A stretch of DNA of 64,000 nt from Leptoclinus maculatus (GCA_032191485.1 JAVDOI010000007.1:3755042-3819041); one strand, 5' to 3'; shown: positions 35,010 to 47,110, numbered from the stretch's first letter. The notes: generated by a model not told the origin, from the sequence alone. Program-made: numbers and translations.

Positions 35010-35415
35010 TTACTCATTAGAGGGTGAACGTAGGCTCTGTGCAGCAGTCTGCGTACCGCCAATTTGTTGCGACCACGCTAACTTGTCTGGACCCGTCTGA
35101 TCTGTCACAAAACTATAGATGGTAGCGTAGCGATCTGCTGTGCATGTGTGAAACGCTTCCTCTGAGCGGCAGTCCACAAACCAATAGGTGACATCATGAT
35201 GACTACGTCCACTTATATACACTCTTTGTTCCAGTTTTGGTCTCCATATCCATGTTCAAGACAACTAACCCGTTAGGCTGTGTCATCACTGCCAAGATGG
35301 CGCCAGGAGCCACCCACTTTGAGCTTCGCAATGGCTCTTCGGAAACCTATGGGTGGCGTTATGCAGACTACATCCATAATTTACACAGTCTATGTGTGGA
35401 ATCTGTCCTACAAGT
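35010..35415. repeat. Composite dispersed repeat containing a TATATAAG-family end
   Basis: GCGGCAGTCCACAAACCAAT...TCCACTTATATACACTC is the inverted 5' end of the family seen at 50308. The following CCATAATTTACACAGTCTATG block resembles a second common fish repeat. Confidence 0.55.
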
Positions 35416-36539
35416 ACAATATAAACAGTGTCCTTGATGTCCGCAGCTGTCGGTGTATTCATCTGTTTGGGAGTATAACCAAGGCTTAAAGGTAACAGAG
35501 ACATTTTTTTTTTAAATGTAGGTGAATTAGTGAATTGGGTGAATCAGTTACCTTGTGTGTTGAGTGCAAATACCAACACAGTGTAAACAAATACGGATTG
35601 ATGAACTACTTTTAAATATTGACCACACCAATCAAATACCAGTAAAAAGACTGTCATCAGTCATGGCTCCTCTTTGTTCTCCAGAGATGTTGTCAGTTGA
35701 AGTGAAGTTATCATACCAGACTTAGAGACTTCTCAGATTCCCTCCCTTTCAGGATTTTAACTGTCTTAATGAAATCCGACACAGAGTGCAGCAGTTGCAA
35801 AGTGAAGTTGACTCATATAAGTGAGGCACGCGGTCTTAAGACAGACACTTCAGCAGATGCATCACACCCTCAGAGAGCGAATATCTAATTTCCTGTATGC
35901 AAAATAGCTGATTCTGAGCCAACGTATGTCAGGGGTAGATAAACATCTTGTCAGTCATAAGCTGCCGCTCCACTTTGCTGCTCAAATGTAGTCTATTTAT
36001 GCAAGTATATTTAGAGCGTCTGGTATCAAATGATATTAAATACAGAGATTTTGTCATGGCTTGGGATTTAGAGAGCTGAAAAAAAAAAAAACTGAATGTA
36101 GGTAAAATATTTAATAGAAACAGTTCACTTGTTGGCTATGGAGTACAAACTATGATACAGCATAAAAAGTTTGTCCCAGCAAAAAACACATCTGGACAAT
36201 GTAACAAGGAGAGACGTTTGGCTGTTAAATCCGGGATGGAACCTTAAAATAAAACAGAATATACCCCTGGGAAATGAGCCTTGTTAAATTCCATGTTGCA
36301 TGTCACACGTCTGCAAAGCTGCACAAGGCTTTCTTTCCATCCGTTGAGTTAGTAAGAGTAAGCAGCGCTACACAGACCTATACTGTACAAGCCAGTTTAT
36401 CATCTTTGAAAAAACACATATATTTTTAATTGGCTCAAAGTAATGAAAATTATATCCAAACGAACTGTCCGACTGAGTTGAAAATTATCTTCAGCTCATC
36501 AAAACATATAAACAGCAAACATGGAAAAAGAACAAACAA
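35416..36539. other. Non-coding, no gene recognised
   Basis: Ordinary AT-rich sequence; nothing recognised. Confidence 0.5.
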
Positions 36540-37630
36540 AAGAGTTTCCACTTGTTATATACATACAGTGTCTTTTCAAATTAAATGTGTGTGTTCACAG
36601 GAAATTAAAATTTTCTACTTGTTACATGCATGTCTTTTGAAAATAAATATCTGGGTTCACAGGAAACACACAGTTTCTGCTCATACATGGATACAGTGTC
36701 TTTTCAAAATAAACTTGTGTCCACAACGCAGTTTCCGCTCGTTACGTGGCAGTGGCGGGTCGTGCATTTTATACCTGGGCCTTCACTGCTGTCCTGCAGC
36801 TGAAACACCTCATTATGACGCCACAGCTATACGGTTATTATTTGTTTTGTGTAAAAATGAAGCTCAACACCTATAAATACACTAACTGCAGAGTGCAGAT
36901 ACATGGAGTGCAGATACACTCCGAGAGTGTGTCTCCTCTCTGCTCTGACTGCAGCTGGGACTGCTGCGCGAGGCTACTGTGAGAGTAACTGCCTGTGAGT
37001 GCTTTGGGGCGGCTCACGGCAGCTCCCGCTGCTCGTTCACGACAGTGCAGAGCGGTACGTGCTTTCACGTCAGAGTCGCTAGATTTGTCACTAGATCTGA
37101 TTGACTATTGACTATGACAATCAACAATATCGTCCCCATTCACTTAAACTGCAAAGGGATTCACTTGTGAGTCTGCAGGCCTCGGGCCTCTCTTCTTACC
37201 TAGAGACAGAGGTGAAATCTGATTGGATAAAAGCTTTACTTAATAAAACAAGCTGCACTGGAAGCAGAACAACTGAGGAAGACAGTAGCTGTGCAATGAG
37301 AAAATAAGATAATGGGAAAAATATTTTTATAAATTATAATACATGTAGTGTATTTATGAAAAAATATTAAATTATAAAATAGCTATAACTTTGTGATTCT
37401 GTCTAGGCCAGCAGAGAAGGCCTTGCTGGCCCTGACGGCCCACCACTGTTACGTGGATACAGTGTCTTTTCAAAATAAAATTCTGTGTTCACAGGAAAGA
37501 CACAGTTTCAGCTCGTTAAATGCACACAGTGTCTTTTCAAAATTAACTTCTGTGCTCAGAAAAATGCACAGTTTGCGCACATTACATGCATGCAGTGTCT
37601 TTTTGAAACAAACTTTTAATGTAGGTTCAC
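36540..37630. repeat. Tandem units of an ACAGTGTCTTTTCAAA repeat, interrupted by A5
   Basis: Several diverged units of roughly 60-70 bp follow each other, each with CAGTGTCTTTTCAAAATAAA, a TGTGTTCACAGGAAA part and a CAGTTT...GCTCGTTAC part. A5 (36750-37448) is inserted in one unit. The same motif, inverted, flanks the duplicated segment at 46610-46630. Confidence 0.8.
36750..37448 (-). mobile_element. hAT family A copy A5, 699 bp
   Basis: Starts CAGTGGCGGGTCGT, ends CGGCCCACCACTG, with exact duplications TTACGTGG at 36742-36749 and 37449-37456. Heavily deleted inside and without coding. Its right half and flank are the donor of the segment now inside A4. Confidence 0.96.
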
Positions 37631-38590
37631 TTTTACTTTTACTACGCAACAAAGTATTTCGTCAAAATTAGTATGTTTGCTATGGTCTCCGAAAAAACGT
37701 TGCTGACAAACACTGCATGTGATGGCTAAATGTCAAGTTGCACGGCAGCAGTAAGTGGAGGTGAATTTTGTTTGTTTTTTGCAGAAAAACACAGATACAA
37801 TTCAAGCTTTTATTTATAAAAACTATCATATCAGATTTCAAAAGTTAGCCAGGCCTTATCTGCAGCATATTTTATGTCCAACTACAACCTCCAAACCTAA
37901 ATGATCTAGACTGGAGCATCCTTGCATCCTTGCATCATTAGTTTGACCAGACAGCCTCTGGATGAAGTGAGGATTTACTGTTTGAATGGAGAAGACAGAG
38001 GCTTTGAGAGTTTGTCTCCATGTGATATTTGAGCCGTGATCCGGAAGCTTCCTCAGTCCTCGGCAGCCCTGCTGACAGAAATAGGGGAGATTAGATGAGG
38101 TGGAGAGAAAGAGGGAAGAGAGCTGTGACAATAAATTTGGGACATGAGGGATTGTGGAGGCTTACATCAGGGCGGTTGGATGATCCATGAGTCAGATAGT
38201 GTCTGAGGTGATTTGCCATGCCGTATGTGAGCAACACCTGGCTACAGTAAATGGCTGAGGGGATAATCCTTCATAACAAAACATACTTTGCCAATGAAAA
38301 TCCTGTGAATTCTATAAACTCTGATTCATGAAAAGCAGCATCACAAAGTTAAACATGCAGAGAGCGAGAGAGATGTGAGTCTTGTAACGCCATCTAATCT
38401 CTTAAGCACGCCATAACTCTGTTTGATAATCCAAGAAACACTGTGAAAGAGACAATATTTCATTTTTGAGGAGATTCTTCTCAGATCACATCAGTATATA
38501 AAAGCTATTTTCCCCGCTGAGACAAAAGTAAAAAAAACTTTCCCTATATTAATTTTTTTCATTCATGCCAACTGCATGGATAAGAGAAAA
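37631..38590. other. Non-coding; left part is the donor of the A4 insertion
   Basis: 37631-37984 is non-transposon sequence also present in A4 (33725-34088). From 37985 on nothing is shared and no gene is recognised. Confidence 0.6.
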
Positions 38591-38890
38591 ATCCATCCAT
38601 TATCTTTAACCACTTATCCTGAAGACGATCCCAGCTGACATTGGGCGAAGGACCCCTGGACAAGTCGCCAGACTATCGCAGTGCTCACACATATTGACAG
38701 ACAACCATTCACGCTTAACCATAACCTAAGTTGCATGTCTTTGGACTGTGGGAAGAACCAGGAGAACCCGGAGAGAACCCACGCAGACATGGGGAGAACA
38801 TGCAAACTCCACACAGACGGGACCTCCAGCCCGGGAATCGAACCCGTTGCTGTGAGGCAACAGTGGTAGCCACTACACCACTGTGCAGCC
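38591..38890 (-). mobile_element. tRNA-derived SINE with RTE-like (ATGG)n tail
   Basis: Read on the minus strand it starts GGCTGCACAGTGGTGTAGTGG (A box GGTGTAGTGG) and has the B box GGGTTCGATTCCC. A conserved body follows that includes the GGTTCTTCCCACAGTCCAAA stretch, and it ends in ATGGATGGAT. This is the very common teleost SINE whose tail matches RTE-type LINEs. A gap in the middle relative to the usual form suggests an internal deletion. No clear target duplication. Confidence 0.85.
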
Positions 38891-39507
38891 ATATATTGAG
38901 TGAAATGCTTAACATAAAGTCTTGTCAGTCCATAATGATGTCAGACACTTATAATAACAATCAGTGGCAAAAATGAGCACTTATAATGGGCGTACATTGA
39001 TGGTGAGGAGTTTCTCCGAGCATTCACATTACTGCTGTCTGCAACACCTCTCTCGAACTCTCACTCAGGTTTCCAACAATGTCTTCCGGCAACAAGTTAC
39101 ATGACACAATAATTCAAGCAAAAAGTAAAGAAAAAGGTTTAATTTCTCTCTAGGGTCCTTTTCCATAATGTTGCCCGTTTAGCGGCTGCAGTGTTCTGGC
39201 CCCATTAGCCACTTAGACACAAAAACATGGGGAAATAGGGTACAGGTTTAAAAATACCCAAGTTACCCTTTTTTCCTCTATCCCCTCCGGTTGTTCTCAG
39301 TGCCATACAACGTGAGCCTGCTGCGTGCCGTTTTCCCCTAACAGGATTTCTGAGCTGAGTTCAGGAACATTTTCCACTCTCAAAGCATGAAGTCGTGTAG
39401 TGCAGTTCCAGCTACTGTTAAAACAAGACGCACTCAACAGTGTCACCTGAATGACATGGCAGTGATGCACGCTGGGTGGTGCAGCGTAAACCTGGCGGGC
39501 AGTGGAG
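38891..39507. other. Non-coding, no feature recognised
   Basis: Nothing recognised. Confidence 0.5.
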
Positions 39508-39515
39508 AGTTCTAC

Positions 39516-40964
39516 CAGTGGTGGGCCGTCAGGGCCAGCTAAGCCTTCTCTGCTGGCCTAAACAGAATCACAAAGTTATAGCTATTTTATAATTTTATAA
39601 TTTTTCACAAATACATTACATGCATTATAATTTTTTTCCCATTAGCTTATTTTCTCATTGCACAGCTCCTGTCTTCCTCTGTTGCTCTGCTTCCAGCCTG
39701 CAGCGCTGCTTCCAGCACAGCTTGTTTTAAGGAGAGCTTTTATCCAATCAGATTCAGCGCCTATGTCTCTATGTAAGGAGAGAGGCCCGATGCCCGCTAG
39801 AGAGCCTTTGCAGTTTAAGTAAATGGGGACGATATTGTTGATTGTCATAGTCTTCAACCAATCAGATCTTTAGTTTGACATGTTGGGCGTATTCTTTGAC
39901 GTGCCAGTGGTACTCAGGTAGCCTGCTAAGTATGTCTGCATTAAGTGCGCCGTGATTGGTCAGTGGGCCAGCGTGACTTTTGTCAAACAGAAAGCTAGCT
40001 AGCAGATGTTAGTATTTAGTAAGAGTTCAGGTTGAAACATATGTAAGAGAAGTTATGACATTTTTAGCATTTTGCTTGGTGTAGATTCTTTTGCTTTTTT
40101 ACCTAGCTTTGTTTTTTTAATCAATGGCTGAAGGACGAGAAATGGATTTGGGAGTTACTGACTGTTAACGAAGAAAGGAGGATGGACTTTGTCTTTAAGT
40201 GAAAGCAGCTTTGGTAAGTGAACTGCTTTTGTTTTTTTACATCTGCAGTAGCGTTACTACTGTGTTCATTTGTCTATCGTGTCGTTTTTATGAATAATAT
40301 GAATGGCTCGTGCTCTGCGCTGCAGTGTTGCTGGCATGATTTGTTGCTTTGTTGTCATATAAATATATGTGACTGGTTCTTGTGAGTTTGTTCTTGTCAT
40401 TGTGTTAATTACATTGCATCTGACTATATGCATTGTCCGTTAATGACGAAGCATCCCGTCATCGCGGGGTTAGGTTCGGACATTTGATTCTCTGTTTGGG
40501 CTGTTGTTTTCTTTTACAAAGCAAGAATGATGGTCTGGAGAAATTGGGATTGTGTGGCGATTGCTTTAGCCCTGTTTGAATCAGTAGCTGCTGTTGTTTC
40601 CCTGCTAAGCTAGTTTAGCTTAGCCTCCCTGAAGACACGTGCGGTGCTTCAGCTGTTTTTTGTTATTGTTCCAGGTTCAAAAGGTCACACAGCCCGTTGT
40701 CTCCTACGTGAGCGCAGTCCACCGAAAACATTATATTTCCCACAATTTAAGCTTCTGCATTTTCCAAATGCACTAGTATTATTCAAACGTATTGTTCGGT
40801 TCGTAAGCCTCGTACCGAACGGTTTAATACGAATACGTGTATTGTTACACCCCTAGAAACAAATAACCGTAGCTTGCGCGTCATAATGAGATTATTAGGA
40901 GATGGTTCAAGTGTAGTAGGACACACACAGAAGGCCCAGGTATAAAATGCACGGCCCGTCACTG
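39516..40964 (+). mobile_element. hAT family A copy A6, with embedded C-element end
   Basis: Starts CAGTGGTGGGCCGT, ends CGGCCCGTCACTG, duplications AGTTCTAC at 39508-39515 and 40965-40972. Near 40123 it keeps the transposase start region (CAATGGCTGAAGGACGAG), but the coding part jumps after GGGAGTTACTG to the sequence after the coding region: an internal deletion. From about 40670 to 40855 it contains the end of a C-type hAT in reverse, up to GTTACACCCCTAG. Confidence 0.96.
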
Positions 40965-40972
40965 AGTTCTAC

Positions 40973-41298
40973 GTAATATGCGGGGCCGGGGGGACTTGAA
41001 ACACTAGTGGTGGGAGGTGGTGGGAGGTCTACATCAGCCATCTTTCTACTCATGCTCAGCTCTGGCTAGTAAGGGTGCAGTTATCATACAACAGGCAGCT
41101 CTTCACTATCAAAAGGATTCATCTGACTGGGAGTCCAACTCAAGCTCCTTGTTCATTTTGCAGCAAGACAGTGAGCTGAGAACAGCATTTCGTGGCTCTG
41201 TTTATGTGGCGGGCCGACTCCGGAAGAGCCGTGAAGTGCTTTTACATATTTCTTTGATGGTTTGTCAAGTGCAAACACCCTTTGAGGAGGCTGCGATA

Positions 41299-41395
<97 letters not shown>

Positions 41396-42089
41396 GCTCA
41401 CACATATACAGTGATAGAGCCTGGATGATGATGAACTCCTCTTACAGGCATTCAGATGAATTATACAAAGTAGTCCAAAAGCAGCCTCTTGTCCTGTGAG
41501 CGCATTAACCATGACAGTAATTCCTGCTCCTGCCAAGACGAAGTGGTGGTTGGCAGTTGTGTGTGTTTGTGTGTGTGGACAGAAAGAACATTGGCAAAGT
41601 TGGCAAGCATATATTTGCTGAGTAGCTCATATCCAAGCCACAGAACACAGCCCTGTTGCTCTCTGATTGATCAACAGAAGACGTGTGGTGCAGAATCAAG
41701 ATATGGGTTGCTCAGAGCCTCTGCAACCCAGAGTTGTTGCAGAGGCTGAAACAAAAATGAACATCAATACTGGCTGCAGCAGAGATGAGGTGCTGTGCAT
41801 CAGAGGTTTGATTAAATGCCTGAAGTATCGTAGAGAACTGTTGGAAAGATTTATCGCTGCACCCCCAAACCTTGAGCACATTCCCCCATCAGAACGAGGA
41901 GCAGGAATTTCTTTTTTACAGAAGACCGACTGCAGCACAGTCGCCAGGAAAAATAGTTTGCATTCTGTTCTGCAAACCACGAATGCATTGAATGTGGACA
42001 TTTTTGCATTCGTTCAGAGCAAGTGACATTGTATATTGAGCCTTCTTTATTGAATTTTATTTGGTAAGAATGTTATGTGGTATGATTAT
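40973..42089. other. Non-coding, contains the (CA)n array
   Basis: Frames at 41017-41499 and 41153-41536 owe their length to the (CA)n array. Nothing else recognised. Confidence 0.5.
41302..41386. repeat. (CA)n microsatellite
   Basis: About 42 nearly perfect CA units. Confidence 0.95.
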
Positions 42090-42205
42090 GACTATAACAA
42101 ATAATAACCCATAGCTGTAGCGTCATAATGAGGTTATTAAGAGGTGGTTCAACTGTAGTAGGACAGCACTGAAGGCCCAGGTATAAAATACATGGCCCGC
42201 CACTG
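42090..42205 (+). mobile_element. hAT family A copy A7, terminal fragment
   Basis: AATAATAACCCATAGCTGTA through GGTATAAAATACATGGCCCGCCACTG is the last 115 bp of family A. The rest is absent and no duplication can be tested. Confidence 0.8.
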
Positions 42206-42240
42206 CTATCCACCAATCATCTTGCCCCTCCGTAGTGAAT

Positions 42241-42405
42241 GTTGTTGCGCTACGTTGTTGCGCTACGTTGTTGCGCTACGTTGTTGCGCTACGTTGTTGC
42301 GCTACGTTGTTGCGCTACGTTGTTGCGCTACGTTGTTGCGCTACGTTGTTGCGCTACGTTGTTGCGCTACGTTGTTGCGCTACGTTGTTGCGCTACGTTG
42401 TTGCG
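42241..42405. repeat. 13-bp minisatellite GTTGTTGCGCTAC, about 12.7 copies
   Basis: The copies are essentially identical. All three plus-strand frames are open (CCATLLRYVVALR period), an arithmetic effect of a 13-base unit without stops. It begins 36 bp after the A7 end. Confidence 0.95.
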
Positions 42406-43094
42406 TTTTTTTTGCAGGTTTGCAGATACCCGTGTGAGATTGTGAACGCCAGCAGAGGAACCATGCACCAGGCCTAAAACCCAAAAGCCCCCTTTGGGGC
42501 ATGGACTAAAATAAAAAGCTGTTCCACTCAGTAACCGTGCTTCCTGGAGCTGGCCCCAGGGACCGCAGAACTGCTGTAAAATCAATGAAATCACACTAAA
42601 GGTGAAGAAGTCTATGTGGAAGGTTACAGTTAATTAAAATATTCATTTCACTTGTTTTTTATGTCTCATACAATATGAAAAGTGAAAACACATGCAGAAC
42701 CAATGCAGTGAGCCACCATGGCCCAAAGCTACCACTGTTTATTCTACAGTATTGTGACAGATTGGCATCAATCTGTTCCTTCAAACATAGACATCTGGAC
42801 TTTGACTCATATCTTGCAGACTTCCACAGCTAATAGCAAATAACACAGAGACCACAATTGTATTAAAGCCCTCATCTGATAAGTTCTGCTACTTAATGTT
42901 AGACCATCATTAGGCATTCATGGTCATTCTGTGTCTGCAGGAATGTCTGCATGACATTCCTGAAATAAACAATCACAAAGTAACACACATTCTCTTATTG
43001 CCTTGTCTCATCTGGTATCCATAACTGAGGGTTGAGTTGTCCTGTTCAATGTAGCAGGCTGGTTGGAGCCTACTCCACACTACACAGGATTGTC
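42406..43094. other. Non-coding, no feature recognised
   Basis: Nothing recognised. Confidence 0.5.
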
Positions 43095-43522
43095 CATCTC
43101 ACATTGGATTACTGAACAGCCCTTCTGGGCACAGACCTAGGGGTCCAAAGTGCCTTGACCTCTCTGGCCATCACCTACAAAATGTCTTTCAAAAACACAA
43201 GTACCAACCAGGAAGAGACTCAAAAAACAGCCATGAAGAAACAAAAAATGACTATAAATAGACACAAAACGACTACAGAAGTGCAAAATAGCTGTAAAAA
43301 GACTCAGAAGAACAGCTATGAAAAGGGACAACACAACTACAAAGAAGCACAAAACAACTACAAGGTGACACAAAACAAAAGAGACACAAAAACTACAAGG
43401 AGAAACAAAACAACTATGAAGAGACAGAACAACTACAAAGAGACACAAAACAATTACAATCAGACACAAACCAACTACAAGAAGACACAAAACAACTACA
43501 GAGACACAAAACAACTAAAGGA
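43095..43522. repeat. Dispersed repeat with ACTACAAAGAGACACA minisatellite, copy 2
   Basis: Leader TTGGATTACTGAACAGCCC...GGTCCAAAGTGCC, then about 300 bp of diverged ACAAAACAACTACAAAGAGA units. It ends just before the C element; open frames on both strands follow from the repeat. Confidence 0.85.
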
Positions 43523-43545
43523 AATGGTAAAAGGACTGTACTTAT

Positions 43546-44808
43546 TAGGGGTGTAACGATACGCGTATTCGTATTGAACCGTTCGGTACGAGGCTCACGG
43601 TTCGGTACGCATGACGAACCGAACAATACGTTAATACTAGTGCATTTGGAAATGCAGAAACTTAAATTGTGGGAAATATTATGTTTTCGGTGGAGCCACT
43701 GTTCTCAAACTGGCAACACACATGACGTAACGGACAGCGTGCTCTCTGACACGCCCATCACCAAAGAAACACTTCCTACTCCAGTCGGGCACTTTGCGCT
43801 GTGAGACACGCTACACGAAGCTAACGTTAGCTCGGTACAACATGGCTAGTAATAGACCAGAAATAAAAGATCCTCCAACGGCCTACAGGTCTGGTGTTTG
43901 GAGCCACTTTGGTTTCTCTGTGAACTATGAGGGCGATGGCGAGAGAGTGGTGGATAAAAAAACAACGCTATGTCGCATTTGCTACACGAGTGTAGGCTAC
44001 ATCAGTGGGAATATCTCAAACATGCTAACACATTTACGCCGACATCACCCCAGTGTGGCAGTGGGTGAAACTAAACGAAAACCTGGAGCAGCACACGCGC
44101 TTCAAACTCTCCCCGAAGATTTAAGCAGCTGTTCCCTGATGATGAGGGCTAAAGCGATCACCACGGCGATTGGTACATTTATAGCCGCGGACATGAGACC
44201 CGACTGTAGTGTAAAACGCTTTATGAACCTGCTGAATGTTATTGACCCCGTTACACTACTCCTTCACGAGCCCATTTCAGCCAAACCGTAATTCCCGCTT
44301 TGTACAAGAAAACAAAAGCACAAGTAGAGAATCACATGTCCGAGGCACCCGCTGTTGCTCTGACAATGGTTGCCTGGACGTCGAGGGCTACACAACGCTA
44401 CCTGAGTGTAACACACATTACCTCACCACTGAATGGAGATGAAGAGCAACGTTCACTCAGGTGTATACCATCATTGTTCATACTACAATGATGATGGAGA
44501 AGATGTAAGTAACAATACTACATTAACGTTACATTTTTTAAGGAGCAGTTTTTGTTTTTTATGCTTATGTGTTGCTAAGAAGACACCCCAGAAGATGGGT
44601 CACTCAGGTATAGTTCCATCGTTGTTCAAAGTCAAAGAATAGCTTTATGATGTTAGTTTTAATGAATAAATATATTTTAAAATCAAGTATGTTTCTCTGG
44701 CATTTATAGTTTTCTACTGTATTGAAAACGTACCGAAACGTACCGAACCGTGGCACCACTGTATCGTACCGAACCGAAGCGTGAATTTTGTGAACCGTTA
44801 CACCCCTA
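43546..44808 (+). mobile_element. hAT-Ac-like element C (ZBED type), non-autonomous
   Basis: Both ends read TAGGGGTGTAACG inward, flanked by exact 8-bp duplications GTACTTAT at 43538-43545 and 44809-44816. The 1263 bp contain the first part of a BED-finger transposase and lack most of the catalytic region. Confidence 0.96.
43842..44491 (+). pseudogene. ZBED1-like hAT transposase N-terminal part, frameshifted
   Basis: From ATG 43842 (MASNRPEIKD) a BED zinc finger is visible: SGVWSHFGF with Trp20 and Phe23, then CRIC (Cys44, Cys47) and THLRRHH (His64, His68/69). The linker region KAITTAIGTFIAADMRPD follows. At about 44270-44300 the frame shifts; the continuing frame reads YKKTKAQVENHMSE and AWTSRATQRYL, the conserved stretch before the catalytic core. 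The rest of the RNase H-like core and the dimerisation domain are deleted. Confidence 0.92.
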
Positions 44809-44946
44809 GTACTTATATATATATATATATATATAACTCTTTTCTAGTCTCTCGACCACTCATAGTGCTTTCACACTACTTGTCACAAAACTGGTCATGG
44901 AATAATTAAGTGGATTATAATATCTCCAATAAATTAATGAATGAGA

Positions 44947-45354
44947 TATTTAGATAAGAACTCCAAATGTAATACTTTTTTCGCATGATGTTGTTCAAAA
45001 TACATAACATTTTTATAAAGCATTTTTGACCGCTTAAAGAATTATATTTTAAAAGCTCAAATCTGTTGCCAGGTGTGTCGTGCCAAGAAAAGTGTGTCCA
45101 TGCCATAACAAATGGAGGACCCTCAAGTTATTATAATGTTATTAGGAACAAAAGTTAATTATCATTGTTGACTAATAAAATCTGGAGGCTCAGCTCTGTG
45201 AAAGAGCACACGGTTCAGTCCGCTCATGCAATCAGGTCCAACAAAAATTGTTTCCTAGCCATGGCTGTGATAAGAAAGCTAGATATGGCATTGTGTTCCT
45301 GTGGCCAACCAAAGTACTGCGATGAAAAATATCCACTGTGGCCTAAAAAATCTT
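44947..45354 (+). repeat. 408-bp duplicated segment, copy 1
   Basis: Identical to 46631-47038 except for about one base seen (CCTAGCC versus CCTAACC near 45257). It is not bounded by TIRs. Small frames inside it are duplicated with it and have no recognisable domain. Confidence 0.93.
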
Positions 45355-45574
45355 TTCCCCCATCCAAGATCACTATACGAGAATTGTCTTTTGACAGTAC
45401 ACCTCGAACTGCAAAAAAGGTAAATCATTCCTCCTTGTGTTTTGAATCCATGAAGGTTTGATATTTTGTGAAAAGTTTCCCAGAGTCCAGAAAAGCTGTT
45501 TTTACCAGGCAGCAACCTTTGAAAAGCGAAGCCCATGCTGAAGTGGGTTGAACCTGCATTCTTTCTTCTGACCA

Positions 45575-46060
45575 TCAGTCAGAAGACTCCTCTGGTTGTA
45601 TAGAAGTCTATGAGAAAATGACTCTACTTCTCTCTTGATTTATTCCCTCAGTAAACATTGTAAACATGAGTTTATGGTCTCAATCTCTAGTGTCAGGTCT
45701 TCTTCAATACAGCATGATGTTCATTTAGTAAATTATGGTCCATTTAGAGTCAAATAGACCATAAAGCGGAGTATGCTTTAGGGTGGGGCTACCTTGTTAT
45801 TGACGGGTCTCTACCACAACTTTGTCCGATCTTTGTCGATTTTGTCTTTGTCTAACCTTTCACAGTGTGATTTTAGTTCATACAAGTTAACTGAAACATG
45901 TTGGTTGCCTGAAAATGTCTTGTTCAGCGTTCGATTGTACTTAGCTCTACCCTTTCATTCACTTCTGGTCCCAAAAAAACAAGAAGTGGAGTCTTCAAAA
46001 CGACAGTCCACAATCCAATGGGTGATGTAACGGTGACTTTGTTCACTTATTATACATTTT
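45575..46060 (-). repeat. Dispersed repeat (TATATAAGAAGTGGACG family), nearly complete copy
   Basis: Read backwards it shows the GGAGACTCC-type end near 45580, AACATGAGTTTATGGTCTCA, TTTAGTAAATTATGGTCCAT and the terminal CAGTCCACAATCCAATGGGT block. Confidence 0.75.
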
Positions 46061-46369
46061 GCATACATTATAGATATACAATTTGCAGGCACCATCTTGT
46101 GGTCTGGTATCCAATTCTCACAACACCTCCATTCTCGAAATGCAGCAACTCTGTTGATGCTGGTGTTGGGGACCCCAAGAGAACTTTCATGCAATAACAT
46201 CTTCAAAAGCAACAAAAAATGTGAATCAGGCTTCCAAAAGGGGAAAGAAAAACGAGAGGGAGAAAGAAAGCAATCTGATTTATTAGTTAGTCAACTGTTG
46301 ACTAACTAATGGGTAGGGATTCTCTGTCTGTCTGTAAATAAGTCTGTCAGTGTCTCGACCACCATTCAT

Positions 46370-46630
46370 CAGACAAACAATCACAGGACTTTCACCCAGT
46401 AAACCGTAGATTTTTCCCCCTGAAACCTGTCAACGTTGACTTATTTTAATTGCGTAACAAGCTAGTTATTTTTTACAAAACAAAGATACTTATTTGAACC
46501 CAAACCATGATCTTTTCTGAAGCCTAACCAAATGCTTTTGTTGCCTAAACCTAACCATGTACTTTTGTCGCGTGAGTGAAGCTAAAAACTAAGTAAACCT
46601 ACATTGGAAGTTTGTTTTGAAAAGACACTG
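46370..46630 (-). repeat. GGTTTAGGCAAC dispersed repeat with CAGGACTTTCACCCAG end
   Basis: It holds CAGGACTTTCACCCAG, GTCAACGTTGACTTATTTTA, TTTTGTTGCCTAAACCTAAC and TTGTTTTGAAAAGACACTG in this order. The same ordered blocks occur at 54545-54790, so these belong to one composite family. Confidence 0.75.
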
Positions 46631-47038
46631 TATTTAGATAAGAACTCCAAATGTAATACTTTTTTCGCATGATGTTGTTCAAAATACATAACATTTTTAT
46701 AAAGCATTTTTGACCGCTTAAAGAATTATATTTTAAAAGCTCAAATCTGTTGCCAGGTGTGTCGTGCCAAGAAAAGTGTGTCCATGCCATAACAAATGGA
46801 GGACCCTCAAGTTATTATAATGTTATTAGGAACAAAAGTTAATTATCATTGTTGACTAATAAAATCTGGAGGCTCAGCTCTGTGAAAGAGCACACGGTTC
46901 AGTCCGCTCATGCAATCAGGTCCAACAAAAATTGTTTCCTAACCATGGCTGTGATAAGAAAGCTAGATATGGCATTGTGTTCCTGTGGCCAACCAAAGTA
47001 CTGCGATGAAAAATATCCACTGTGGCCTAAAAAATCTT
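46631..47038 (+). repeat. 408-bp duplicated segment, copy 2
   Basis: It lies 1684 bp right of copy 1 in the same orientation. Its flanks (GAAAAGACACTG on the left, AAATGAGCGGAAACTGACAC on the right) belong to the dispersed repeat, so this copy is the inserted one. Confidence 0.93.
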
Positions 47039-47110
47039 AAATGAGCGGAAACTGACACGCCATCCCTGACACGTACAAAACTGACGCCAGAAGGGCGTTG
47101 GGTTCAAGCG
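47039..47110. repeat. Continuation of the dispersed repeat after the inserted segment
   Basis: ACACGCCATCCCTGACACGT and AAAACTGACGCC also occur inverted at 53940-53970. Confidence 0.6.

Noticed and set aside
41017..41536. 160- and 127-codon frames
   Set aside because: They owe their length to a (CA)n microsatellite that gives Thr-His or Cys-Val runs.
42192..42477. Three overlapping frames with CCATLLRYVVALR repeats
   Set aside because: A 13-bp unit without stops is open in all frames; this is repeat arithmetic.
43155..43556. Lys/Asn/Thr-rich 133-codon frame and its minus-strand partner
   Set aside because: Translation of the ACTACAAAGAGACACA minisatellite.
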